Assembly: GCF_013407855.1 (NCBI RefSeq)
Contig: NZ_JACBZH010000001.1
Span: 1,736,001 to 1,800,000 of the forward strand
Source of the DNA: Actinopolymorpha rutila
GTDB lineage: Bacteria; Actinomycetota; Actinomycetes; Propionibacteriales; Actinopolymorphaceae
DNA length: 64,000 nucleotides
Direction of reading: 5' to 3'
Shown piece by piece: positions 1 to 7,231 of this stretch (position 1 is the first letter of the stretch; every line of letters starts with the position of its first letter). The translations under genes and the position numbers were made by a program. A model generated the notes under the pieces. That model was given only the letters and a program-made list of their open reading frames with translations. It made no database searches and was not told the origin of the DNA.

Positions 1-1
1 G

Positions 2-1198
2 AAGGAGGTCAAGGAGGCGTTCGACCAGTTCGTGGAGGACTGCGGCGAGCGTGCCCGCATCGAGGAACGCCGGCTCGCCTACGTCGCGGTCACCCGCGCG
101 CGGCAGTTACTGGTCTGCTCCGGCTACCGCTGGGACGAGACCCAGCGTCCCCGGGAGCCGGGGGAGTACCTCCTGGAGATCGCCGACACCTGTCGCGCCG
201 GCGCCGGCAAGGTGGGGATCTGGCACGGCGAGGTCGACCTGGCGGCCGGCAACCCGCTGACCGCACAGCCGCGCCGGCACGCCTGGCCCTACGACCCGCT
301 CACGCCACGACGACGCTCCGAGCTGGAGGTCGGTGCCGAACTCGTGCGCCGGTCAAAGGCCGAGCTCGCGGCCGAGCGGGAGCTTCCCACCGAGGTGGCG
401 CAGGCCGCCCTGGAGTGGCAGCGAGACGTCGACCTGCTGCTCACCGAACGCGCGCGCCGGGTCGACCGCGAGGACATCGTCGTCACCCTGCCCGACCGGC
501 TCTCGGTGAGTCAGCTGGTGCAGTTGCGCCGGGAGCCGGAGGCGCTGGCGCGGTCGATCCGCCGGCCGGTCCCGCACGCGCCCAATCCGCTGGCCCGGCG
601 GGGCACCGCGTTCCACGCCTGGCTGGAGTCGCGGTACGGCCTGCAGCAGCTGCTCGACATCGACGAGCTGCCCGGTTCGGCCGACGCGGAGGCCGAACCC
701 GACGACGACCTCCTCGCGCTGCAGGACGCGTTCCTGGCCTCGGAGTGGGCCGACCGTCAACCACTCGAGGTCGAGGTGCCGTTCGAGCTCCTGGTCGGTG
801 GCGTGGTCGTGCGCGGTCGCGCCGACGCGGTGTTCCCGGTCGAGGGCGCCGGCCGATCGAACGGTGCCGACGTACCGAACGGCGATGCCGACGTACCGAA
901 CGGCGATGCCGGCTCGCCGGTGACCGCGATCGTCGGCGGCCAACCGGTCACCGCGATCGAGGTGGTGGACTGGAAGACCGGGCGACCTCCCCGAGACGCC
1001 GAGGACGAGGCCGCCCGCACGGTGCAGTTGGCGGCGTACCGGCTGGCGTGGGCCCGGCTGACCGGACTGCCGCTGGAGGGGGTGCGGGCCGCGTTCCACT
1101 ACGTACGCCACAACCGGACGGTCCGGCCCGTCGACCTGCTCGACGCCGACGGCCTGGAGGCACTCATCGCCGACGTCCCCGAGGAGGCCGGAGACTAG
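2..1198 (+). CDS. AdnB-like ATP-dependent DNA helicase/nuclease, C-terminal part
   Basis: This is the 3' end of a large UvrD/Rep-type DNA helicase that begins upstream of the window. The visible part opens with helicase motif VI (E-E-R-R-L-A-Y-V-A-V-T-R-A-R, about residues 20-33). It ends in a PD-(D/E)XK nuclease domain: G-R-A-D-A-V-F supplies the acidic metal ligand, and I-E-V-V-D-W-K-T-G-R is the D-x-K core. In mycobacteria AdnA and AdnB form a heterodimeric motor-nuclease that resects double-strand breaks. The synteny with nudC, uvrD2 and whiB7 fits the AdnB position (Rv3201c). A 21-bp perfect tandem duplication lies inside the nuclease domain, between its two conserved motifs. AdnB rather than another UvrD-nuclease fusion is inferred from neighbours, because the N-terminus is missing. 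Confidence 0.85.
   Translation, partial: KEVKEAFDQFVEDCGERARIEERRLAYVAVTRARQLLVCSGYRWDETQRPREPGEYLLEIADTCRAGAGKVGIWHGEVDLAAGNPLTAQPRRHAWPYDPLTPRRRSELEVGAELVRRSKAELAAERELPTEVAQAALEWQRDVDLLLTERARRVDREDIVVTLPDRLSVSQLVQLRREPEALARSIRRPVPHAPNPLARRGTAFHAWLESRYGLQQLLDIDELPGSADAEAEPDDDLLALQDAFLASEWADRQPLEVEVPFELLVGGVVVRGRADAVFPVEGAGRSNGADVPNGDADVPNGDAGSPVTAIVGGQPVTAIEVVDWKTGRPPRDAEDEAARTVQLAAYRLAWARLTGLPLEGVRAAFHYVRHNRTVRPVDLLDADGLEALIADVPEEAGD
866..907 (+). repeat. 21-bp perfect tandem duplication inside the helicase-nuclease gene
   Basis: Two identical 21-bp units (866-886 and 887-907) encode A-D-V-P-N-G-D twice in frame. They fall in a poorly conserved loop between the acidic motif and the D-x-K motif of the nuclease domain. 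The reading frame is kept, so this looks like a tolerated slippage expansion. Confidence 0.9.
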
Positions 1199-1216
1199 GG
1201 CCGACCGGCTGCCTGA

Positions 1217-2164
1217 TCAGCCGGCCGCCGACCACAGGCGGTCCGGGCCGATCCGGTAGAAGTCGCACGCGGTGTCGAAGAACACCGCGCGTTGTTCGCT
1301 CGCGGACAGGTCGGCGGTGAGGTCCTGGAAACCCCCGAAGATCTGCGCGTACGTCGCCCACAGCGCGTCCACCGGGAAGTTGCTCGCGAACATGCACCGC
1401 CGCGGGCCGAACAGGTCCAGGGTGGTGAGCACCACCTCGCGCTGCAGGTCCGGCGTCCAGGTGGTGTGCGGCACGTCCAGCCCGGAGATCTTGCAGTACA
1501 CGTTGGGGTGTTCGGCAACGCGCCGCATCGCGTCCCGCCAGCCGGCCAGCCCGGCCGGTGACCGGTCGGCCGGCAGTCCGGTGTGGTTGATGACGATCCG
1601 GGTCCGGTCGTACGCCGCGGCGAGGTCGGCCGCCTCGTGCAGGTGCCACCACGGCACCTGGAGTTCGTAGTGCAGGCCGAGCGGTGCCAATCGCGCGAAG
1701 CCCGCCCGCCAGCGCGCGTCGGTCATCAGGGTGGGTTCGGCCGGCGCCCGGTCCGGTGTGGCCGCGCCGCCGGGCTTGTGCCGGATCCCGCGAGCAAGCG
1801 GTGCGCCGGCGATCGCGGCCAGGTGCTCGGCGACGCCGGGTGAGTCCAGTACCGCGTGCCCGACGACCACGCTGGGAACGCCCGTCCGCTCCGCCAGCCC
1901 GCTCACCCAGGCGACCTCGGACAGGGTGTCGTCGACCCGCCACTCGGTCTCGACGAAGACGCTCCCGGCCACGTCGAGCCCGCGGCCGGCGACCGTGGCG
2001 GCGTCGGCCCGAAAGTCGGCCGGGAGGTAGTCGCGGCGGATCCGGCCGTAGTCGCCGTACCGGAACGCGATCATCGGATCGTCGAGCAGCCACGGCTGGC
2101 CGCCCACGGCGAGGTCCCACACGTGGTGGTGTGCGTCGACCACTGGACCGGTGTAGGGAGTCAT
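1217..2164 (-). CDS. Amidohydrolase family protein (COG3618, lactonase-like)
   Basis: A 315-residue TIM-barrel metal-dependent hydrolase. The N-terminal V-D-A-H-H-H-V-W-D motif is the metal-binding H-x-H signature. V-I-N-H-T-G in the middle and M-F-A-S-N-F-P-V-D near the C-terminus are the other family landmarks. COG3618 members include L-fucono- and L-rhamnono-lactonases and 2-pyrone-4,6-dicarboxylate lactonase. The gene is transcribed away from the LacI-led sugar-transport operon, and the shared 270-bp region holds two operator-like palindromes. A lactonase or related hydrolase for the sugar acid handled by that operon is therefore a reasonable inference. The exact substrate cannot be read from the sequence. 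Confidence 0.8.
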   Translation of the reverse strand: MTPYTGPVVDAHHHVWDLAVGGQPWLLDDPMIAFRYGDYGRIRRDYLPADFRADAATVAGRGLDVAGSVFVETEWRVDDTLSEVAWVSGLAERTGVPSVVVGHAVLDSPGVAEHLAAIAGAPLARGIRHKPGGAATPDRAPAEPTLMTDARWRAGFARLAPLGLHYELQVPWWHLHEAADLAAAYDRTRIVINHTGLPADRSPAGLAGWRDAMRRVAEHPNVYCKISGLDVPHTTWTPDLQREVVLTTLDLFGPRRCMFASNFPVDALWATYAQIFGGFQDLTADLSASEQRAVFFDTACDFYRIGPDRLWSAAG

Positions 2165-2271
2165 GGCGACTGCGCTCTCGAATGGCGGGCGCTATTCGGC
2201 ATGGCCACATTGTCGGTGGTGCGAGCGCATTCACGGAAATCGAGTGGACCCTTTCAGTCGACCGAATACGG

Positions 2272-2283
2272 CTGAAATTTCAG
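2272..2283. promoter_or_regulatory. Perfect 12-bp palindrome, likely LacI-family operator
   Basis: CTGAAATTTCAG is a perfect inverted repeat in the divergent intergenic region between the amidohydrolase and lacI-type genes. A related site lies at 2403-2415 and a CTTTCAG half-site near 2251. LacI-family dimers typically bind such short palindromes. Assignment to the adjacent regulator is by position only. Confidence 0.55.
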
Positions 2284-2402
2284 TGTTCTCTTCACTTGTC
2301 GAAATGAACGCCTAAACGCCTGACCGGCCCTTGTCCACGATGGGACACAGGCGTTCCCCGGTGCGGACCTGTGCACGTAACCTGCCACGCAGACAGGGTT
2401 TC

Positions 2403-2415
2403 CTGAAATGTTCAG
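2403..2415. promoter_or_regulatory. Second operator-like palindrome next to the lacI-type start
   Basis: CTGAA-ATG-TTCAG, a 5-bp inverted repeat with a 3-bp centre, shares both arms with the site at 2272. It ends 19 bp before the regulator's ATG, a position suited to autorepression. Confidence 0.5.
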
Positions 2416-2434
2416 TGAAACGCGAGGGGCTTGA

Positions 2435-3622
2435 ATGGGTGCACGGCGGCGGTCGACACTGCGGGAGGTCGCCGCGCGTGCCGGTGTTTCGATCGGGACC
2501 GCCTCCGGTGTCTTCACCAGTAATGCGTCCGTTTCCGAACAGGCCCGGAAAGCCGTTCTGGCGGCCGCGGAGGAAATCGGCTACCAACCGCGCCGGCGGC
2601 CGGCGGAGGCGCTCTCGGCAGGCGTTTCGGCGTTCGGTCTGCTGGCCCGTGGCGAGCACTACGTCGGCCCGGCCAACCCCTTCTACGGGCCAGTTCTCTA
2701 CGGCGCGCAGTCGGCGATCGCCGCGCTCGGGGTGTCCCTGGTGATGGAGACCCTGCACGACGGTGACCTCGACGGCCGCGGGCTGCCGCTGGTGCTTCGC
2801 CGCCGGCAGGCGCAGGGACTTCTGCTGGCCGGCTATCTCGAACAGCGGTACGTCGCGAGGTTGCTGGAGACCGGGACGCCATGTGTGCTGATCGACCACC
2901 TGGTCGAGGACCTGCCGGTGGACTGTGTGCGGGCCGACGACCATCGCGGCGGCTACCTGGCCACCACCCATCTGCTCGACCTGGGCCACCGCGGTCCGCC
3001 GCCGGCCATCATCACCGGGCCCTCGACGGCGTACTCGATCACCGCGAGGCTGGCCGGATATCGCCAGGCGCTGGCGGAGTACGGCGTCCCGGTCGATCCG
3101 GCCTACATCCGCGACGGACGGCTGTGCGCGGAGAGCGGACGGGAGGAGATGGCCGCCCTGCTGGACCTGCCGACTCCGCCGACCGCCGTCTTCTGCGGCA
3201 ACGACAACACCGCCCTCGGTGCGATCGACCTGCTCCGCGAACGCGGGATCGCCGTACCCACGGACGTCTCGGTGATCGGGTACGACGACATCGCGATGGC
3301 CGCGCACAGCGTTCCCGGGCTCACCACCATCGCCGTCGACAAGGAACTGCTCGGTATGCAGGCGGTGTGGAACCTCACCGAGCGGCTGCGCTTTCCGCAC
3401 ATGGGCTGGCGGGAGACCCGGGTCGGCGTGCACCTGGTGGTCCGCGGGTCCACCGCACCGCGCAACCCACCGGTGCCGCCGTACGAGCCGGCGCGGCGTT
3501 CCCGTTCGGTCCCGGATCCACAGTCGGCCCCGCCGTCCCGGCCCACCAGGTCGGTCCCGGATTCCCAGCCTGCTTCGGCTTCCGAAGCGGCGACGACCAC
3601 GACCCCAACCACACAAGGATGA
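2435..3622 (+). CDS. LacI-family transcriptional regulator
   Basis: A 395-residue repressor. The LacI helix-turn-helix is at residues 6-30 (S-T-L-R-E-V-A-A-R-A-G-V-S-I-G-T-A-S), followed by the hinge region and a periplasmic-binding-protein-like sensor domain (F-C-G-N-D-N-T-A-L-G-A; V-S-V-I-G-Y-D-D-I). The ATG is preceded by GAGGGG. The last 45 or so residues are an added Pro/Ser-rich tail with a near-duplicate S-V-P-D-P-Q / S-V-P-D-S-Q block, absent from ordinary LacI proteins (about 340 residues). It heads the operon 7 bp before the dioxygenase gene and probably senses a sugar or sugar derivative. Two CTGAAA-type palindromes upstream are candidate operators. Confidence 0.9.
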   Translation: MGARRRSTLREVAARAGVSIGTASGVFTSNASVSEQARKAVLAAAEEIGYQPRRRPAEALSAGVSAFGLLARGEHYVGPANPFYGPVLYGAQSAIAALGVSLVMETLHDGDLDGRGLPLVLRRRQAQGLLLAGYLEQRYVARLLETGTPCVLIDHLVEDLPVDCVRADDHRGGYLATTHLLDLGHRGPPPAIITGPSTAYSITARLAGYRQALAEYGVPVDPAYIRDGRLCAESGREEMAALLDLPTPPTAVFCGNDNTALGAIDLLRERGIAVPTDVSVIGYDDIAMAAHSVPGLTTIAVDKELLGMQAVWNLTERLRFPHMGWRETRVGVHLVVRGSTAPRNPPVPPYEPARRSRSVPDPQSAPPSRPTRSVPDSQPASASEAATTTTPTTQG

Positions 3623-3629
3623 TCGACAG

Positions 3630-4412
3630 ATGCGGTTGACCACGGCCCACAAGCAGGCGTTGTACGACGACGGTCTCGTCCGCCTGCCTGGGATCGTTCC
3701 CAGCGAGCTTGTCAACGCGGCCTTGCGGGCGATCAACGGCTCGCTCGGCTCCGAGGGCATCCATCCCGACGACCTGGTGACCTTCCGGTCCCGGTCCTAC
3801 ACCCCGGAACTGCAGACGTCCCCGGCCATCACCGACCTGCTGCACCGGTCCCCGCTGTGGGAGGTCGCCGAGTCCGCGATCGGGGAGGGTGCGATCGCCC
3901 CGGTGAACGCCGGCCAGATCGCGTTGCGCTTCCCCACGCCCGACACGCCGCACGACCCACACGCCCACATCGACGGCATGTACAGCCCGCACAACGGTGT
4001 GCCCAAGGGGACGATCGCCAACTTCACCGCGCTGGTGGGGGTGTTCCTCAGCGACGTGCCCACGTCGTACGCCGGCAACTTCACCGTCTGGCCGGGCAGC
4101 CACCGCCAGTACGAAAGCTACTTCCGCGAGCACGGGCCGGACTCCCTGCTGAACGGCATGCCGGACGTGGAGGTGGCCGAGCCGGAGCAGGTCACCGCCC
4201 GGGCAGGTGACGCCGTGCTGGCCCACTACCAGCTCGGGCACGGCATCGCCGGCAACGCCTCTCCGCACATCCGGTACGCGATCTTCTTCCGGCTCAGCCA
4301 CGTCGACCACCAGTCGGTGCGCTGGGAGTGCATGACCGACATCTGGCGGGAGTGGGCGGGGATGCGCGACGTCGCCGCCGCCGCGAACACCGCCGGCACA
4401 CCCGCCAACTGA
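3630..4412 (+). CDS. Phytanoyl-CoA dioxygenase (PhyH) family protein
   Basis: A 260-residue Fe(II)/2-oxoglutarate-dependent oxygenase-like protein. The H-x-D iron-binding motif is in H-A-H-I-D-G, the distal histidine is probably in L-G-H-G-I-A-G-N, and the conserved W-P-G-S-H precedes it. PhyH proteins hydroxylate diverse small molecules. In bacterial sugar operons they are common but mostly uncharacterised. It follows the LacI gene by 7 bp and precedes an ABC ATPase gene, so it is likely co-transcribed and may act on the imported compound. The stop codon is the first copy of a short tandem repeat (4401-4464). Confidence 0.85.
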   Translation: MRLTTAHKQALYDDGLVRLPGIVPSELVNAALRAINGSLGSEGIHPDDLVTFRSRSYTPELQTSPAITDLLHRSPLWEVAESAIGEGAIAPVNAGQIALRFPTPDTPHDPHAHIDGMYSPHNGVPKGTIANFTALVGVFLSDVPTSYAGNFTVWPGSHRQYESYFREHGPDSLLNGMPDVEVAEPEQVTARAGDAVLAHYQLGHGIAGNASPHIRYAIFFRLSHVDHQSVRWECMTDIWREWAGMRDVAAAANTAGTPAN

Positions 4413-4464
4413 GCGGCAGCTGACCCCGCCAACTGACCCCCGCCAACGGACCCCCGCCAACTGA
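4401..4464 (+). repeat. Tandem copies of a gene end including its stop codon
   Basis: The last 12 bases of the dioxygenase gene (CCCGCCAACTGA, 4401-4412) recur at 4425-4436, 4439-4450 (one change, TGA to GGA) and 4453-4464. The last three copies have a 14-bp period. The array fills almost the whole gap up to the Shine-Dalgarno sequence of the next gene. Two more gene ends in the window show the same behaviour (11801-11832 and 28191-28247). Confidence 0.85.
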
Positions 4465-4484
4465 CCCCGGAAGGAGTGGTTGCC

Positions 4485-5582
4485 GTGCCCACCCTGGAGG
4501 TACGCGGCCTGGTGAAGCAGCTCGGTGACCACCGGGCGGTCGACGGAATGTCGTTCACGGTGGAGGACGGGCAGTTCTTCGTACTCCTCGGCCCGTCCGG
4601 CTGCGGGAAGACCACCACTCTGCGGATCGTCTGCGGGCTCGAACAGCCCGACGCGGGTGAGGTGGTCATCGGCGACCGGGTGGTGACCTCGCTGCCCTCG
4701 CGCGACCGCAACCTCGGGATGGTCTTCCAGGAGTACGGCCTCTACCCGAGCATGGACGTGTTCGGCAACATGGCGTACGGGCTGCAGGCGCGCGGCGGGG
4801 TGGCCAAGGACGAGATCGAACGCCGCATCCGGGCGGCCGCGGACAGGCTCGACCTGGGCCCGCTGCTCCGCTCGCCCATCACCGACCTGTCCGGTGGTGA
4901 GCAGCAGCGGGTGGCGCTCGGCCGGGCGATGGTGAAGGACGCCGACGCGTACCTCTTCGACGAGCCGCTGTCCAACCTCGACCCGAAGCTGAGGTACCGG
5001 CTGCGGCGCGACATCCTCGCCCTGCATCGCGACAAGGGCCGTCCCAGCGTCTACGTCACCCACGACCAGACCGAGGCGTTCGCCATGGGCGACGTGGTGG
5101 CGGTGCTCGCGAACGGCCGGGTGCAGCAGATCGGGCCGCCGGACGAGCTCGTGGAGCGCCCGGCCAACGTGTTCGTCGCCGGTTTCGTCGGGTCCCCGCC
5201 GATGAACCTGCTGCCGGCCAGGCTGCGGCCGGTGAACGGCTCGTACGTCGCGCATGGTTCCGACGCGGCCCTCCCGTTGCCGTCGGCGTGGTCCGACAGG
5301 CTGTCGCGGTACGGCAAGGAGCAGGTGACGGTGGGGATCCGGCCGGACGCGCTGGTGCCTGCCGCCGACGGGGACGCGGCCATCACCGGCGAGGTCACCG
5401 ACGTGGAGCCGCTGATCGGGGAGACGGTGGTCCGGCTGCGGACCGCGGGCCAGTCGATGGCCGCGATCTTCCGGGCCGGCGAGGAGGGCTCGCTCGCGCC
5501 GGGTGACGCCGTGCGCCTGGACGTCGCCCCCGAGGGACTGCGGCTGTTCGACCACGACAGCGAACAGGCGTTGGTGCCATGA
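4485..5582 (+). CDS. Carbohydrate ABC transporter ATP-binding protein (MalK/UgpC type), first of three
   Basis: A 365-residue ABC ATPase that powers import across the cytoplasmic membrane. Walker A is G-P-S-G-C-G-K-T-T, the Q-loop is V-F-Q-E-Y-G-L-Y-P, the signature is L-S-G-G-E-Q-Q-R and Walker B is Y-L-F-D-E-P-L-S-N-L-D. A C-terminal TOBE/MalK regulatory domain follows. I chose the GTG at 4485 because AAGGAG (4471-4476) sits 8 bp upstream; the GTG at 4476 would overlap that site. The gene overlaps the chaperonin-like gene by 4 bp (ATGA). It is one of three MalK-type ATPases in an operon with a single permease pair. Confidence 0.9.
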   Translation: MPTLEVRGLVKQLGDHRAVDGMSFTVEDGQFFVLLGPSGCGKTTTLRIVCGLEQPDAGEVVIGDRVVTSLPSRDRNLGMVFQEYGLYPSMDVFGNMAYGLQARGGVAKDEIERRIRAAADRLDLGPLLRSPITDLSGGEQQRVALGRAMVKDADAYLFDEPLSNLDPKLRYRLRRDILALHRDKGRPSVYVTHDQTEAFAMGDVVAVLANGRVQQIGPPDELVERPANVFVAGFVGSPPMNLLPARLRPVNGSYVAHGSDAALPLPSAWSDRLSRYGKEQVTVGIRPDALVPAADGDAAITGEVTDVEPLIGETVVRLRTAGQSMAAIFRAGEEGSLAPGDAVRLDVAPEGLRLFDHDSEQALVP

Positions 5583-7231
5583 CCACCGCGACCACCGCGA
5601 CCACCAGGGCCACCAGAACCGTCGGGACCACCGCGACCGCCGACCGGTCCGACGCGCTCGCGGCCGGTTTCGAGACCCTCGCCCGGCTGCTCGCACTCAC
5701 CCTGGGTCCGGCCCGGGGCGTGGTGCTGAACGACGCCGGTGGGGGGACCGCCGAGGGCCTCGCCGACGCGGCGACCATCGCCCGCCGGGTCACCACCCTG
5801 CCCGAGCGCGGCGCGACCGCGGGCGCCGCGCTGCTGCGCGAAGCGGTACGCACGGTGGTGGGCCGGCACGGCGACGGCGGAGCCACCACCGCGGTGCTGA
5901 CCGCGGCGATCGTCCGGCACGCGCGCAGGATGGTGGCCGCCGGCGCCAACCCGGTCCTGGTCCGCGACGGGATCACGGCCGCGGTCCGGTGCGCCGCCGA
6001 CGCGCTGAAGAGCCAGGCGAGTCCGGTCGCCGGGCCGGACGACCTGGCCGGGCTGGTCGAGGCGGCCGGCGGCGACCGGGCGCTGGCCGCGTCGGTCGGG
6101 GAACTGCTGGACGTCCTGGGACCCGACGGTGCGGTCGTGGTGGAGGAGTCCGTACGTACCGGCGTGACCCACGACTACGTCGACGGCAGCCGGTGGCCCG
6201 CCCGCCCGACCGGGCCGGAGCTGCTGTCCGGCGGTGGTGCGTTCGGGGGCTCGCACACCGAGCTGACCCTGGTCGACCCGGCGGTGGTCGTGGCGGACGT
6301 CGTACTCGACGACCTGGCGCAGGTCGTCCCGATTCTGGAGGCGGTGCGCGCGCTGCCCGGCCGGCCGCCACTGTTGCTGGTGGCCCAGGACGTGACCGGC
6401 GGCGCTGCCACGACCTGTCTGCTGAACGACCGCCGCGGGCTGGTGGTGAGCGCGCCGGTCGTCCTCACCACGGCCGGGATTCGGCGCGGCGAGGACTTCG
6501 CCGACCTGGCCCTGCTCACCGGCGCCACCGTGCTGTCGCCCGAGTCCGGCCGGCCGCCGGAGCGGTTCGTCCCGGCGTACGTCGGCAGGGCGCGGCGCGC
6601 TGTCGTGCGGTCGGGGCACCTGTCGGTCGCCGGCGGTGACGGCGACCGACAAGCACTCACCGACCTGGCCGCCCGGCTGCGAACTCGAGCCTGGGAACTC
6701 GACGACGGCGCGGAGGCGACAACGCGTACCGCCGACCGGATGTGGCTGCGCCAGGCGCGCCTGCTCGGCCGGGTCGGCGCCGTCCAGGTGGGCGCGGACA
6801 CCGAGGCCGAACGCGAGGACCGGCTGCGGACCGCCCGGCGGGCCGTACGGCTCGCCCGGACCGCGCTGCGGGACGGCGTGGTGGCCGGCGGTGGGGTGGC
6901 CTACCTGGACTGCGTGGACGCCGTACGCGCGGCACGGACGGAGTGCGCCGACCCCGACCGGGCCGCCGGCATGGACGCGGTGGCGGCCGCCCTGGAGGCA
7001 CCGTTCCTTCGCCTGGTCGCCAACGCCGGCCGCCGCGAACCCCGGGTCGCCCTGGCCGCGGTCCGTGCGCTCGGGCCCGGGCACGGCGTCGACGTACGCA
7101 CCGATCGCTGCCTGTCGATGCGAGAAGCCGGCGTGCTCGACGTCGCGGGCGTGGCCGTCGCCGCGTTGGAGGCGGCCGGCGCGACGGCCGGTGTCCTGGT
7201 GTCGGCGTCGGTGGTGACCGGCCGTGGGTGA
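5579..7231 (+). CDS. Divergent GroEL/Cpn60-like protein within a sugar-transport operon
   Basis: A 550-residue protein with recognisable type I chaperonin landmarks in order: L-G-P-A-R-G-V-V-L-N-D (GroEL L-G-P-K-G-R-N-V-V-L), G-D-G-G-A-T-T-A-V-L (GroEL G-D-G-T-T-T-A-T-V-L, ATP site), G-A-N-P-V-L-V-R-D-G-I, L-G-P-D-G-A-V-V-V-E-E-S, an apical-domain segment ending D-L-A-L-L-T-G-A-T-V-L, and L-R-D-G-V-V-A-G-G-G-V-A-Y-L. The Gly-Gly-Met tail is missing. The GroEL M-I-D-M-G-I-L-D region has become M-R-E-A-G-V-L-D, so ATPase competence is uncertain. The N-terminus is a low-complexity Thr/Ala run from an ACCACCGCG repeat. It is translationally coupled to the ATPase gene (ATGA) and overlaps the next gene by 8 bp. 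Its job here is unknown; assisting folding or assembly of operon products is only a guess. Confidence 0.8.
   Translation: MTTATTATTRATRTVGTTATADRSDALAAGFETLARLLALTLGPARGVVLNDAGGGTAEGLADAATIARRVTTLPERGATAGAALLREAVRTVVGRHGDGGATTAVLTAAIVRHARRMVAAGANPVLVRDGITAAVRCAADALKSQASPVAGPDDLAGLVEAAGGDRALAASVGELLDVLGPDGAVVVEESVRTGVTHDYVDGSRWPARPTGPELLSGGGAFGGSHTELTLVDPAVVVADVVLDDLAQVVPILEAVRALPGRPPLLLVAQDVTGGAATTCLLNDRRGLVVSAPVVLTTAGIRRGEDFADLALLTGATVLSPESGRPPERFVPAYVGRARRAVVRSGHLSVAGGDGDRQALTDLAARLRTRAWELDDGAEATTRTADRMWLRQARLLGRVGAVQVGADTEAEREDRLRTARRAVRLARTALRDGVVAGGGVAYLDCVDAVRAARTECADPDRAAGMDAVAAALEAPFLRLVANAGRREPRVALAAVRALGPGHGVDVRTDRCLSMREAGVLDVAGVAVAALEAAGATAGVLVSASVVTGRG

Noticed and set aside
4401..4464. 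Possible CRISPR array
   Set aside because: Units are 12-14 bp, head to tail without spacers, and there are no cas genes anywhere in the window.
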